Source: Molanna angustata (taxonomy: Eukaryota > Arthropoda > Insecta > Trichoptera > Molannidae). From it: 64,000 nt of DNA. Position 1 is the first letter of the stretch. Each line of letters starts with the position of its first letter. The notes beneath the pieces are model-generated. The model was given only the letters and a program-made list of their open reading frames with translations, searched no databases and was not told the DNA's origin. Below, one piece after another: positions 10,908 through 21,693 of the stretch. Location: assembly GCA_963576475.1 (NCBI GenBank), contig OY754972.1, positions 11,181,062-11,245,061 of the forward strand. Direction: 5' to 3'. The translations under genes and the position numbers were made by a program.

Positions 10908-10953
10908 AAAATGGCGGCCGACGTCGATTTGAATTTCTGAATTTGGGGTAAGT
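10908..10953 (+). promoter_or_regulatory. YY1/Pho-like site followed by splice-donor-like sequence in U3
   Basis: AAAATGGCGGC at 10908-10918 matches the YY1/Pleiohomeotic core (GCCATNTT on the other strand). About 30 bp downstream GGGTAAGT (GTAAGT at 10948-10953) is close to a consensus 5' splice site. An upstream transcript start with a spliced leader is possible but is inference. The same pair recurs in the 3' LTR at 17938-17983. Confidence 0.4.
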
Positions 10954-11674
10954 TTGTTTTATGTGTTCGTATGTCAAGATAGTTTGGCGAGAGATCATTT
11001 TTCAAACCAATAATCCTGTTTTCTTTTCTATAATCTAGATGCTGATATAAATGTCAGTCATCCCAAATTCAATCCTACCCTGATATTGCGCACCCATTCT
11101 GACGAAAATAATTTTTATTTAATTCTACAAATGGATTATTCGAATGTTATTCCATTTAGTTTTCCATTGGAAATATATTTTATTTGGATATTATTTTGCA
11201 ATTACCATGCTTGCATATACACGACGATGAAATGTACGACATTTAATTCTGCCTAACCTAAAATTTTATAACTGACGACAAAGGAGTCACATATAGGAAA
11301 TTGTCGGAGACAATTTCTTCATTTGGATTTTTACTTGGACACAAACAAATTTCTTCACTTGGATTTTATTGTAACATGGAGGGATCAAGATACAAATAGT
11401 CACGAGAATTTTAAAATCTAAATACATCTTCTACAACCGGATTCATTTGAAGATATTGGTCATCGAGGGGATCTCCTTATTCATGCTGCGAGTCGATATT
11501 GTTTTATAATGTTTACTCCATAGCTGTATGATGAGTTATACCTTTATGATTTTATTGTCTGAATATATGAATGTGAATCCATTATGTTTGAACCTAATAT
11601 AGATTGAAATCATGATTTTGAGTATGATATGAAAGAGATTTTGTTTGATTTGATTTTGATGTAAATTCATGTTA

Positions 11675-11681
11675 TATATAA
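11675..11681 (+). promoter_or_regulatory. candidate LTR TATA box
   Basis: TATATAA lies 153 bp upstream of an AATAAA signal, a spacing suitable for a U3-R boundary near 11.70 kb. The same sequence is in the 3' LTR at 18705-18711. Confidence 0.45.
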
Positions 11682-11827
11682 GTTTCAATCTTTAACATTA
11701 TTTTTATAACAAATATTTAAAAATTTCACTTTTATATTCAATTTTCATTTTCCTCTTATAGGAAATAGTTGGTACTATACAAACAAAGTTTGATATTTTA
11801 GAGTCATGTATTATAATTTATTTCTAC

Positions 11828-11833
11828 AATAAA
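11828..11833 (+). terminator. candidate LTR polyadenylation signal
   Basis: AATAAA within the LTR, downstream of the candidate TATA box. The 3' LTR copy would be the working one, at 18858-18863. Confidence 0.45.
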
Positions 11834-12088
11834 AATGTAAATATCTCAAAGTGCGTTATCTCTCTGTCTTCCTAATGCAGTACATCATTATCTCTCATAT
11901 TCAGTTGATATTTTTATTTAATTTAATTCAATTGTTTGAATTCATTTTGTCTTCATATAGGTTCACGATTAAAAACATGACCCTGAGAGTAAAATTTTCA
12001 TGAGTCTCATTGCCTCTATCGCTGACTGTTGGTGGAAGGAAGTGTTGAAGCATATCAAAATCTGTTCCATTATCTCACACCTTCTCAT

Positions 12089-12106
12089 TGGCGCCCAACG
12101 TGGGGC
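12089..12106 (+). other. primer binding site, tRNA-Lys1,2 type
   Basis: TGGCGCCCAACGTGGGGC, one base after the LTR end. It is an exact match to the well-known PBS complementary to the 3' end of tRNA-Lys1,2. The 10-base string CCTTCTCATT occurs on both sides of it (from 12080 and again from 12108). Confidence 0.9.
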
Positions 12107-14104
12107 CCCTTCTCATTAAAGTCACATCGAGGAGCTTAATTTTTAAAAATTCTTTGGCGTGGACTATTAGGCGTTCATGGATCGTGAATTTATGTGAGGA
12201 CTGGCGCCCAGACTTTAAATTTTATACCTTTATTTTGTTGTACTGTGTTTGGAGGGGAGAGATTAATAGGTAGAATCTATAGAAAGTTTACGTTAGGTAG
12301 GAACTCCTATATTCCATATAAATCCCACCTTTTAACCTTCCTTAAAACTGACAAGGACACTAAGATGATCAACATGGCTTGGAGGATGACCAGGAAAGAT
12401 CTGATGCTCAGTTATGTACAACATCAATACAATTTGGCTTTGAGCATATCTCACATCGTCAAAAGTTAAGTGATTGTTTTGTGTTTTTTCTATCATTTTA
12501 TAACTGATCGTTGAAAGAATCTGAATTTTATTATGTCTCTTTTTATTCCAGCATACAGAAGCATTTATTTGAAGATTTTTTTTTATATTTGACAAATTTT
12601 CAATGTCAAAAGAAATTTCATTACCTACATAATTTGAATTTTTTTATATATGCAGAATGTTGTACAGAATGTATTGTTTCAGTAAAAAATTATTAATTAC
12701 CTAGTGACAAGAATTATTGTTGAGTGTATTTTTTTTTTTGAGGGAAATTATAATTATTGTATTATTGTAATTGCATTCTGTGGGGAGACAGATCTTTTCT
12801 AACTTTGGAAGTGAACAGTCATATTTACAAATTCAATTTTGATTATTTTTTTTGAAAAGAAAGTTCTTGTTTAAAGAGTTGATTATTAATTGGAAGAATA
12901 ACTTAGTGATTTTTTTTTAGAGAGAATATTTCAACATAATCATTTTAATGTTTTCTTTTCTTCTTAAATATGAACAATTTAGTTTTGGTGTTTTATCAAG
13001 ATTTATTTTTTTTAACTTCATTATAGTGTGGAAAGGAATTGTTAAATAATTTTCAATTAGTATTCTAGGGGGATTTATTTGTTAAGGGGGGAAGTGTGAA
13101 AATTTTTCATCGTTGTTTAACAGGTGTGATTAATTCTTTTTACAATTTTCAGATTTTGGATTTTGTTTTATTCGAGATTCACTTCTGGAAGCTTTTATAT
13201 TAATACCATAATATTCAGATGATTTTAAAGGGAAAATCTCACATTTAATACAAATAAGTGGAGGTAAAAAAGTATTATTTATTATATTGAATTTTTCACT
13301 ACTACAGTTTTTTTTATACATGTTTCGAGTTTATTATGCATTTTTCCAGTTATTTTTTAGGAAGATTAATATTCCATATTGAGGTGTGATTTTGTTTATC
13401 ATTAAATATAGTATTTTATTTTTAAAAAAGAGGTCATTATTTATTATTTTAAAGGGAATCAATAATTATTTGTTCAATGAATTTTATAGAAACGAATTAA
13501 CGCCACCTGTGAATAAACGGTCATACTTTTATGTGATTCAGTTATCTATTCAATATTTTCTGTATTTCGAATATCACGAGCGATTAATTGTTATATATTA
13601 TAGAAATCTTCTTACCGACATAAATACGAGTTGTCATTCTGACATTGTAAATATAATGCGTTAATAATAAACGTTAAATATGGTTTAATAGGATGAATAT
13701 TATCAAATTACTGTTATTCAGAATCGTTTTAAGGTCAGTCTTATGTTATTTATGGTTTTTGAACGTTTAATACAACATACTATAAAGTTAATCGTAATTT
13801 TCATATACTTGTTTGACGCAGAAATCATCTTGTCAAATTCAAAATAAAGTTTTGGTTTCATCTTTGAGATATCATAATATCTAAAGAATATTGAACAATA
13901 GTTGGGTAATCGTTGATTTTTTTTTTATTTTTTTATTCTTTTCGAGTATTCCATTTATGTAAATCATAAATTCTTATTCTGAAATCAGTTTTTTTTTATA
14001 AGAACCGAAGTGTCAAAAGTTCAGCATTTTTTTTATTATTTGTGAAGTATTTTATTGTTTGATTATCAGTTTTAATCTAGTTCGATTTTTTAAAACGAAT
14101 AATT
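12107..14104 (+). other. non-coding 5' internal region of the LTR element
   Basis: About 2 kb of very AT-rich DNA between the primer binding site and the ORF. The longest frames (12194-12469 and 13386-13664) have no recognisable domain. It may be a long leader with the packaging signal, or the remains of gag. Confidence 0.6.
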
Positions 14105-15364
14105 ATGGATCTAATTCCAAAATATGCTTTTAAATCAATCGAGGAATTAAAAATACAATTAAAAATGCGTGGTTTACCATCAGCAAACAAATGGAGGGAT
14201 TTGAGATTACAGGCAGAAGCATGTAATGGGGCAATTAGACAAATGATGGAAGAATTGAAAAAATCAGTGGTTGACGATGATTCAATTAGAAGCTTGAAAA
14301 AATTCTATGGTATACCATATGTTGATATTGATGTTGATAATAAGGATAAAGAAATTTTAGTGGATGATTCCCCACCTCAGTTGTCTAATGGTAACGATGA
14401 TATAGACTTATCAATAATTACGAATGATGAAAATTTGAAACTAACGGATAATACTTCCATAATTTTGTCAAATACGGAGTCCGAAACTACACAGTGTGTA
14501 CGTGAGGTGGAAATGAATGAATTTAGTGATTCGAATTTGCTCAATGATAATAATAATTCAGATATCCATGATCCTTTAGTCGATCCTGTAAATACTGAGC
14601 AGACGTATTCAATCTCTGATAGCGAAGTTAATTACACAATGAATGAATCAGTGGACTTAATTAAGAAAAATGACACTCCTTATTTATATTGTTCGTATCT
14701 TTATTCACCTCAGGCCAACGTTGTTGAAGTTCAACATAGAAAATCCATTACGGCACTTACCACATTGGTTCATGATAATCAACGAGATGAGTATAACCAT
14801 GTTGTCCCTATTCGCTCAGCGATGAATTCTTTAATTAAGATGTCAACTGGATACATCCCATATTTTACGTTGTCTAAAAAAGAATACATAATAAAAATGG
14901 AATACCATAATAAATATAATCCTGTTTGCTCCTCGTTTAATGAAGTTACGGTTGCGTCCACAAACATTTATGTGAATCATGTTTCTTATTTTAAAGATGC
15001 TTTCATGAAAGTTCAAAATAATACATTCGAGTCATATTTAAATGATACTAATGATTGTGAAAAGGCTGGAATTGAGGAAGAATATAATATAGGGGATTAT
15101 TTTTGTGAAAATAATTTTTCTCTATCAAAGAATATGAATTGTTTTTCCAATAAAAGGTCTCTGAATTATTTAAAAAATAAAATAATAAATAGAAGTTCAT
15201 TTCTGGTTTATATTTTTTCTAATTTGGATAAGAATAGAGTATTAAATTCCATAGTAAAGACATTGTTATGCAGGGTTAACGATTGGATGTTAATTGTTAA
15301 TCGTTTTGTTGTTTTTCGTTATGATATAATTAAGTATTTATTTTTTTTCAGAATTTCACTTTGA
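14105..15364 (+). CDS. chimeric ORF: SAP-like N-terminus joined to gypsy-type integrase C-terminal region
   Basis: 419 codons, the only long ORF in the LTR element. Residues 8-36 (FKSIEELKIQLKMRGLPSAN..) resemble a SAP-type helix-turn-helix; this is weak. Residues 55-190 are acidic and rich in Asn, Asp and Ser. From about 199 it reads YLYSPQANVVE, matching the PQAN-xx-E segment with the last catalytic Glu (E208) of the DDE integrase core. Then come STGY at 247-250, as in the ..hxSTGYxPF.. segment, and residues 325-375 (YNIGDYFCENNFSLSKN, CFS, KNKIIN) matching the C-terminal (V/I)GD..R.NF.LS...FSAKL.pk...V block. The first two catalytic Asp of integrase, and all of protease, RT and RNase H, are absent. 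The last ~40 codons are poor matches, and a TTTTTTTCAG acceptor-like string ends at 15351, so the true C-terminus may be spliced. The ATG has no in-frame upstream rival. It may be a maintained fusion or a passive relic; it is uninterrupted. Confidence 0.7.
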   Translation: MDLIPKYAFKSIEELKIQLKMRGLPSANKWRDLRLQAEACNGAIRQMMEELKKSVVDDDSIRSLKKFYGIPYVDIDVDNKDKEILVDDSPPQLSNGNDDIDLSIITNDENLKLTDNTSIILSNTESETTQCVREVEMNEFSDSNLLNDNNNSDIHDPLVDPVNTEQTYSISDSEVNYTMNESVDLIKKNDTPYLYCSYLYSPQANVVEVQHRKSITALTTLVHDNQRDEYNHVVPIRSAMNSLIKMSTGYIPYFTLSKKEYIIKMEYHNKYNPVCSSFNEVTVASTNIYVNHVSYFKDAFMKVQNNTFESYLNDTNDCEKAGIEEEYNIGDYFCENNFSLSKNMNCFSNKRSLNYLKNKIINRSSFLVYIFSNLDKNRVLNSIVKTLLCRVNDWMLIVNRFVVFRYDIIKYLFFFRISL

Positions 15365-16874
15365 GGTGGATGGACTGTCTCAATTTCTAATGTTATTTTA
15401 TTTGAGTAAAGTATTGATGAATCATTAATAATGGATTCATTTAATTTTTTATTCTTGTTTACTTATTTATATTGATTAAGGAATTTTTTTTTTTATTTAC
15501 ATTCAGTATAGTAATGAGAGAAATGCATAATGAACACAAACAAAGTTAACGTTGATTATTTATTTTAGATTCAAACCATTTTAAGCATAATATTTTGCAT
15601 TTCAATATCATCCAACTAGTATTTAGTGATAATTGTTTCACTTTATTCAAATTTAAAGATTTAATTAAAAGTAAATAGTTTTTTATTTAGAGATTTTTAG
15701 AATTTTTTTTATTTAGAGATTTTTAGAATCTTTTATTATGATGAATGGTGATTGTCAGAGTGGGGGTGAAATATTTATTGTAGATAGATTTGTTTTAAAC
15801 ATTTTATTTTTTTTTATTTTTGAATGTTTATTTTGATGTGATGTGTTAATATTGGTATCGACATAACATACAAGATTATTTTAGGTACAAATCTTATTTT
15901 TTTTTATAATGTAGACTGGGGATTTACAAATGAATATTTTACATTTTATTATGATTTTTTTTACTGTCATCAGTTAGTTACATTACTTCACAATTTATAT
16001 ATGATTAATTTTATTCGTAAATATTATTGGATATCTGTCGTCAGAATTACTTTGTTTCTTAGATAATGATGTAAATTCGCACATTACATCGTTATTGTTA
16101 GTTATATGGTGTTATGGTTGTGCGACCATAATATAATATAATCTGAATACAAAACAATTTAAAAATCTGGTAATGGAGATCAAATAGTAGAAACAAATTG
16201 TGAATTTGTTTTAAATTTCTGTGGTATTGTATATTTTTTTTTGTATAAATCAGTTTTATGAATTTGATTCTGATAGATTAAATTTTAATATTGAATTTGA
16301 GATTTTATTGTGATGGGTTACATCGTTTTGTGGGTAAAAGAAATACAAATTTCTTTAATCATTGAGTGATAGACATCAAATCACAGGAAACATGAGAAGG
16401 GTTTAAAATTAATTTTTAATAATGAATAATTTTAATATTAATTTGTAGTAATCTGTGTGAAAACATAAAATATATAGGTTCCAGAATTTATTTGTTTAAA
16501 TAGTTTTAATTGAGAAGGGATCTTGTATGTGATGTCACTGCTAATTAATAATTTATTTATTTATTTTCTTTTATATACAAGATATGAAGGTGTGGTTGTT
16601 TGGTCTTGAACTGAATTTCATTCTATGGAATCTCATAGATGTGATAATTGACATTTTGTCATAATTTATTAAATGTTTTAAAATTTATTTTGAAGATTTG
16701 GGGTTTTTAATTTTTTTATAATTGATGTTAGGAATAGTATTAAATAATGTTTAACCAGTTTTTGTGTTAAATGTTATATTTTTTTTTAGGAATTATATAA
16801 TATTTATATTAAGACTTTCCATTCCACATGATAGCCCTGCATTTTTCCGGCTTATAATTGGATTTTGCATTTTG
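15365..16874 (+). other. non-coding 3' internal region of the LTR element
   Basis: AT-rich, with no frame of note. It is the position where an env-like gene would sit in some lineages, but I see no trace of one. Confidence 0.55.
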
Positions 16875-16998
16875 TATCTCGCTTGAGGGTATCCGATGAG
16901 CCAAGAAATCTTTGTATTTCGCTTGAGGACATCTGATTTCCCAAGAGATCATTTTTTTTTTATATCTCGCTTGAAAGTACTTTGCGACTTGAGAGATT
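16875..16998 (+). other. three consecutive similar hairpin units near the 3' LTR
   Basis: Three imperfect copies of about 36 bp start at 16875, 16915 and 16963. Each opens with TAT(C/T)TCGCTTGA and closes with CAAGA(A/G)ATC or TTGAGAGATT. In each, ATCTC..CTTG can pair with CAAG..GAGAT, so three stem-loops in a row are possible in RNA. They lie about 760 bp before the 3' LTR. The function is unknown; packaging, export or primer-related roles are conjecture. Confidence 0.5.
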
Positions 16999-17758
16999 AT
17001 TCTTTATGCTAAAGCCTTTTCGGTCGTTTTAGCTAAAAAATGAAAATGAGCGATATATGAGAGTATTTTTAGTCAAATTTTCTACTAATAATTAAAAATT
17101 TGTTAGGGGAAAAGTTTTAAATTTAAAAATTGTAGTCTTCTTGTGAGCCTTCAATTATTTTTGGGATTTAGGGTGTAAGTTTCACTTGTTATAAAGTGAT
17201 ACTTGTAAAAATTGATGTAATAAAAGATCATAAAGTAACTCTAAATGAGTCGTTTTAATTTTATTTTATCATTTAATTGGGTGTTATGTTATTTCATTAA
17301 TTGGGATCATTTTTTTTGTTTTTGTTAGGAGTTTTCTTTTCTTACAAGCGGAACTCTGTTATGTCAAATTGTACTTAAATATTTTAAAGTTAAATTTTTT
17401 GAGATATTTGTATTTAGGAATTGGGGATACATATTAGAAGGTTATGTTCTGAAGGAATAATATTTTATATTTCAAACAGTATTCGTTTTACAGGTCAATA
17501 TTTTTTAATCCGTTAACATGATTTTGTATGTTTCAGGTTATATTTTTTTGAATGGTAGATAAGTATATCGTTGTTTTACCATGTCTATTGTGTAACTGTT
17601 TCAGGATGATGATTTATGATGCAAATGATTTCCTTTTTTCTTTTCATATCCTTCGGTTTGATTTATGATCTCTGGGTTGGTTTCATAATTTGCAATTTTC
17701 AGTTTTTTTTTTTAAAAAAAAATTTCTATTAAATTTTTTTTATGTGGGGTTGCGGGTA
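16999..17758 (+). other. region before the 3' LTR
   Basis: AT-rich and non-coding. The bases just before the LTR (TGTGGGGTTGCGGGTA) are G-rich and could serve as a weak polypurine tract, but they are interrupted by T and C. Confidence 0.4.
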
Positions 17759-19115
17759 TGTCATGTTATAGAAAATTATGTATAGGGAAAAATTAATAAT
17801 TGGGAATTTATAGTTTTTTTTGTGCGAACACACTAAATTGATTTTTGTCAGGTGGCAATATTTTTTATGATTAGCAAAGCTTATGTCAAATTCTTTCTTT
17901 TTGCATACACCTATCGAAGCGGTACGGCCAGTGTAGGAAAATGGCGGCCGACGTCGATTTGAATTTCTGAATTTGGGGTAAGTTTGTTTTATGTGTTCGT
18001 ATGTCAAGATAGTTTGGCGAGAGATCATTTTTCAAACCAATAATCCTGTTTTCTTTTCTATAATCTAGATGCTGATATAAATGTCAGTCATCCCAAATTC
18101 AATCCTACCCTGATATTGCGCACCCATTCTGACGAAAATAATTTTTATTTAATTCTACAAATGGATTATTCGAATGTTATTCCATTTAGTTTTCCATTGG
18201 AAATATATTTTATTTGGATATTATTTTGCAATTACCATGCTTGCATATACACGACGATGAAATGTACGACATTTAATTCTGCCTAACCTAAAATTTTATA
18301 ACTGACGACAAAGGAGTCACATATAGGAAATTGTCGGAGACAATTTCTTCATTTGGATTTTTACTTGGACACAAACAAATTTCTTCACTTGGATTTTATT
18401 GTAACATGGAGGGATCAAGATACAAATAGTCACGAGAATTTTAAAATCTAAATACATCTTCTACAACCGGATTCATTTGAAGATATTGGTCATCGAGGGG
18501 ATCTCCTTATTCATGCTGCGAGTCGATATTGTTTTATAATGTTTACTCCATAGCTGTATGATGAGTTATACCTTTATGATTTTATTGTCTGAATATATGA
18601 ATGTGAATCCATTATGTTTGAACCTAATATAGATTGAAATCATGATTTTGAGTATGATATGAAAGAGATTTTGTTTGATTTGATTTTGATGTAAATTCAT
18701 GTTATATATAAGTTTCAATCTTTAACATTATTTTTATAACAAATATTTAAAAATTTCACTTTTATATTCAATTTTCATTTTCCTCTTATAGGAAATAGTT
18801 GGTACTATACAAACAAAGTTTGATATTTTAGAGTCATGTATTATAATTTATTTCTACAATAAAAATGTAAATATCTCAAAGTGCGTTATCTCTCTGTCTT
18901 CCTAATGCAGTACATCATTATCTCTCATATTCAGTTGATATTTTTATTTAATTTAATTCAATTGTTTGAATTCATTTTGTCTTCATATAGGTTCACGATT
19001 AAAAACATGACCCTGAGAGTAAAATTTTCATGAGTCTCATTGCCTCTATCGCTGACTGTTGGTGGAAGGAAGTGTTGAAGCATATCAAAATCTGTTCCAT
19101 TATCTCACACCTTCT

Positions 19116-19117
<2 letters not shown>
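17759..19117 (+). repeat. 3' LTR (1359 bp)
   Basis: Same length and, as far as I can compare by eye, the same sequence as 10729-12087, including the YY1-like site, TATATAA and AATAAA. It is followed directly by (TA)n. Identity between LTRs points to a very recent insertion, or to recent gene conversion. Confidence 0.95.

Positions 19118-19175
<58 letters not shown>
19118..19175. repeat. (TA)n microsatellite between the LTR element and the PLE
   Basis: A pure AT dinucleotide run of 58 bp, bounded by the 3' LTR and by the inverted terminal repeat of the Penelope-like element. Confidence 0.95.
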
Positions 19176-19178
<3 letters not shown>

Positions 19179-19290
19179 ATTATTAAGTATTTTGGGGATA
19201 ACCCGCGTCAAATTCTGATTCCCGAGAGAATCAGTCGTCTGCCGACGTTTCGTCTGAATCACATCAGACATTTTCTAAAGGCGCCTTGTT
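19179..19290 (-). repeat. PLE terminal repeat, 3' side
   Basis: On the minus strand it holds three consecutive small hairpins: GTCTGA/TCAGAC, CGTC-GGCA-GACG and CTGATTC/GAATCAG. The GACGAAACGTCGG string resembles the 3' half of Penelope hammerheads, but no pairing stem I is visible. Confidence 0.75.
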
Positions 19291-19377
19291 AATAAATTTT
19301 CGTCTCGAGGGATAGTGCACGCACGTCCGTTCGAGTCGAAAGCTTACTACCAAGTGAAAGTTTGAAAGGAAGCCGCG

Positions 19378-20889
19378 TCAAGTGTTAGTGGAGGGGTGGG
19401 TTTCCCCAATGACGTCATTATTGCGTTTTGTTTGGCTTCTAGTGACTCTAGTACTTAACGGTATATTGTTTACAGGTGGATTATCAGTTTTCGGCTTACT
19501 AAGAATTTTGCTAATGTTTTTAATCTGACTATTGTTTGAAATATCGGTAGTTTGATTACTATGGTTTTTAAAAATGTTGTTTTCAAGTACACTTGTCCAT
19601 GCGGTCGGGATTCGAATGCTATCGTCCCTGTTATTCATTATACTGTTGCTTCTTTTATATATTTCGATTGCTTCCCTGTAAATTCTAAATGTTTCATTGT
19701 TAATATTCGCGACTACTTTTGAATTTTCAAAATCTATGGAGTGATTTTTGGTCAATGAGTGATTAACAAGAGATGTAGTTAGTTTCCGGTTTTTGACATC
19801 TACGCGATGTTCAGAGACGCGCGCCGAGATTCTGCGATTTGTCCTGCCTATGTAAGTTTTTGAGCAATCACCGCAAGGGATTTCGTAAATACCGTGTGAC
19901 TCTAATGGTATTTAACTTTCGGACTTTTTTAAAAAGGATGAAATTTTGTTGTCTGTTCTAAAAATGGTGCGAATATTATGTTTATAAAGTAGGTGACTGA
20001 TTTTGTCTGTGGTGCCTTTTATGTAAGGTAAAAATGCAATGGCGAGTGGCTTTACTTTAGTTGACGTATCTTTTTTATTAAAATTTTTATTAGTTTGATT
20101 TTTTATTGCATTATTTATCGTAAAATTAGAAAACCCGTTATTTCGTAGCGCGTTTTTAAGATACTCTAATTCGTTCTGAATGTTTTCGGAGTCGGCTATC
20201 CTTAATGATCGTGTTACCAAGGTGCTTGCTACAGAGGCGATTTGTGCTGGATGATGGTTCGACGATGCGTGGAGATATCTGTTGGTATGTGTTGATTTTC
20301 TGTAAACAGTGTGGCCGAGAGTGCCATCGTCTTTTTTGATTACGAGAACATCAAGAAAAGGTATTTCACCGTTGTTTTCGATCTCCATTGTGAATTTGAT
20401 GTTATTGTGGAGATCGTTCAGAAAATCAAGAAATTTGTTAAGTTCCTCCAAACCGTGAGGCCATATAACGAAGTTATCGTCCACGTATCTAATCCATAGC
20501 TTTGGTTTTAAGCGCGCTCTATCTATAGCTTCCTTTTCTAACTTTGTCATGAATATGTTAGCGACTGGCGGTGAAAGAGATAGACCCATTGGTGCACCTT
20601 TTACTTGTTTGTACATGTCGTTATTATAAGTGAAAAATGTGTTATTGAGGCAATGTTCTATTTAAGTTATTATGTCATTCGGTGGGTCACTCATTTCTTT
20701 TATTGCTTGAAGAGCTTCGTCTGTGGGTATATTGGTAAACAGGGATACGACGTCAAAACTGACAAGGATGTCGCCCTTGTTTAATTTTTGATTTTTAATG
20801 ATTTTTATAAAATGTTCCGAATTTTTGACAAAAGATTCCGCTGATTCTACATCTGGTTGTAAGTAGTTGGCAAGATACTTTGATAACAT
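19378..20889 (-). pseudogene. Penelope reverse transcriptase with GIY-YIG endonuclease, two in-frame stops
   Basis: One continuous minus-strand frame of 504 codons interrupted by TAA at 20664-20662 and TAA at 19914-19912; the three pieces are all in the same frame. Motif A is FDVVSLFTNIPTD in the first piece. The second piece has KGAPMGLSLSPPVANIF and the catalytic YVDD (20487-20476), followed by IPFLDVLV and the STHTNRYLHASSNHHP block typical of Penelope RTs. The third piece starts with HGIYEIPCGDCSKTYIGR (GIY at 19893-19885) with a nearby conserved Arg, i.e. the GIY-YIG endonuclease. The protein starts part way through the RT, so it could not act alone. No frameshift is seen, which suggests a fairly young copy. 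Confidence 0.9.
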
Positions 20890-20907
20890 TTGAAGTGGCG
20901 AACCGAC

Positions 20908-21018
20908 AACAAGGCGCCTTTAGAAAATGTCTGATGCGATTCAGACGAAACGTCGGCAGACGACTGATTCTCTCGGGAATCAGAATTTGACGCGGGTATC
21001 CCCAAAATACTTAATAAT
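20908..21018 (+). repeat. PLE terminal repeat, 5' side, inverted
   Basis: Inverted counterpart of 19179-19290. The CTGATG(C/T) base differs between the copies (C here, T there). Confidence 0.75.
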
Positions 21019-21051
21019 TACATATTTTGTACTCGCGAAAACCTTAGATTT

Positions 21052-21300
<249 letters not shown>

Positions 21301-21489
21301 TGATTTTTATGTTGAAATAATTTTGCAGTAAAATAGTTTGAATTGGTGGTTATTGTTTCTTATTTTAAACGTAAATGACTGAATGTGTCAATAAAACATC
21401 TACAATGACTACTAAAACTTCTAAAATGGCTCCAACGTAAGTGACTACGAGTACACGAGATAAATTTAAGCTAAATAACAATAATAATA

Positions 21490-21693
21490 GTGCAAATGTT
21501 TTTTTAAATACCACTTGGTGAGTTAAAATAAAGCACTATTAGTTTCGGGAGAGCACTCCTCCCATCGACAGGTGTATTATAACTGATATAATATACAATG
21601 TTATAATACACCTGTCGATGGGATAAGTGCTCTCCCGAAACTAGTAGTGCTTTATTTTAACTCATCAAGTGGTATTTAGCAAAGCATTTGCAC
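21490..21693. repeat. foldback element, family B
   Basis: 204 bp, almost entirely self-complementary. Ends: GTGCAAATG and CATTTGCAC. Arms share AAATACCAC, then GTTAAAATAAAGCACTA, TTTCGGGAGAGCACT and CATCGACAGGTGTATTATAA. Both arms contain a hammerhead-like order of motifs. A diverged fragment of the same motif (TTGGGAGAGCTGTCCCTCCG) occurs at 28235-28275. Confidence 0.8.
21607..21650 (+). ncRNA. hammerhead-like motif (right arm, family B)
   Basis: Order: CAC (stem I), CTGTCGA, extra T, GGGA..TCCC stem II, GAAA, self-complementary ACTAGT stem III without loop, A at the cleavage position, GTG pairing with CAC. CUGUCGA deviates from CUGANGA at the third conserved base (A6 to U), so activity is doubtful. 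The left arm at 21533-21575 (minus) has the same layout. Confidence 0.4.

Larger units (their letters stand above)
19179..21018 (-). mobile_element. Penelope-like element, 5'-truncated, with inverted terminal repeats
   Basis: Inverted copies of a ~111-bp sequence bound the element at 19179-19290 and 20908-21018. They differ by about two positions, e.g. GATAACCCGCG vs GATACCCGCG. Between them, on the minus strand, are the second half of a Penelope reverse transcriptase and a GIY-YIG endonuclease. The RT fingers region is missing. 5' truncation together with an inverted copy of the terminal repeat is typical of Penelope insertions. (TA)n lies on both sides. Confidence 0.9.

Noticed and set aside
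19179..19290. Active hammerhead in the PLE terminal repeat
   Set aside because: GACGAAACGTC fits the 3' half, but CTGATG(C/T) lacks the conserved A, stem II would have one pair, and no stem I partner was found.
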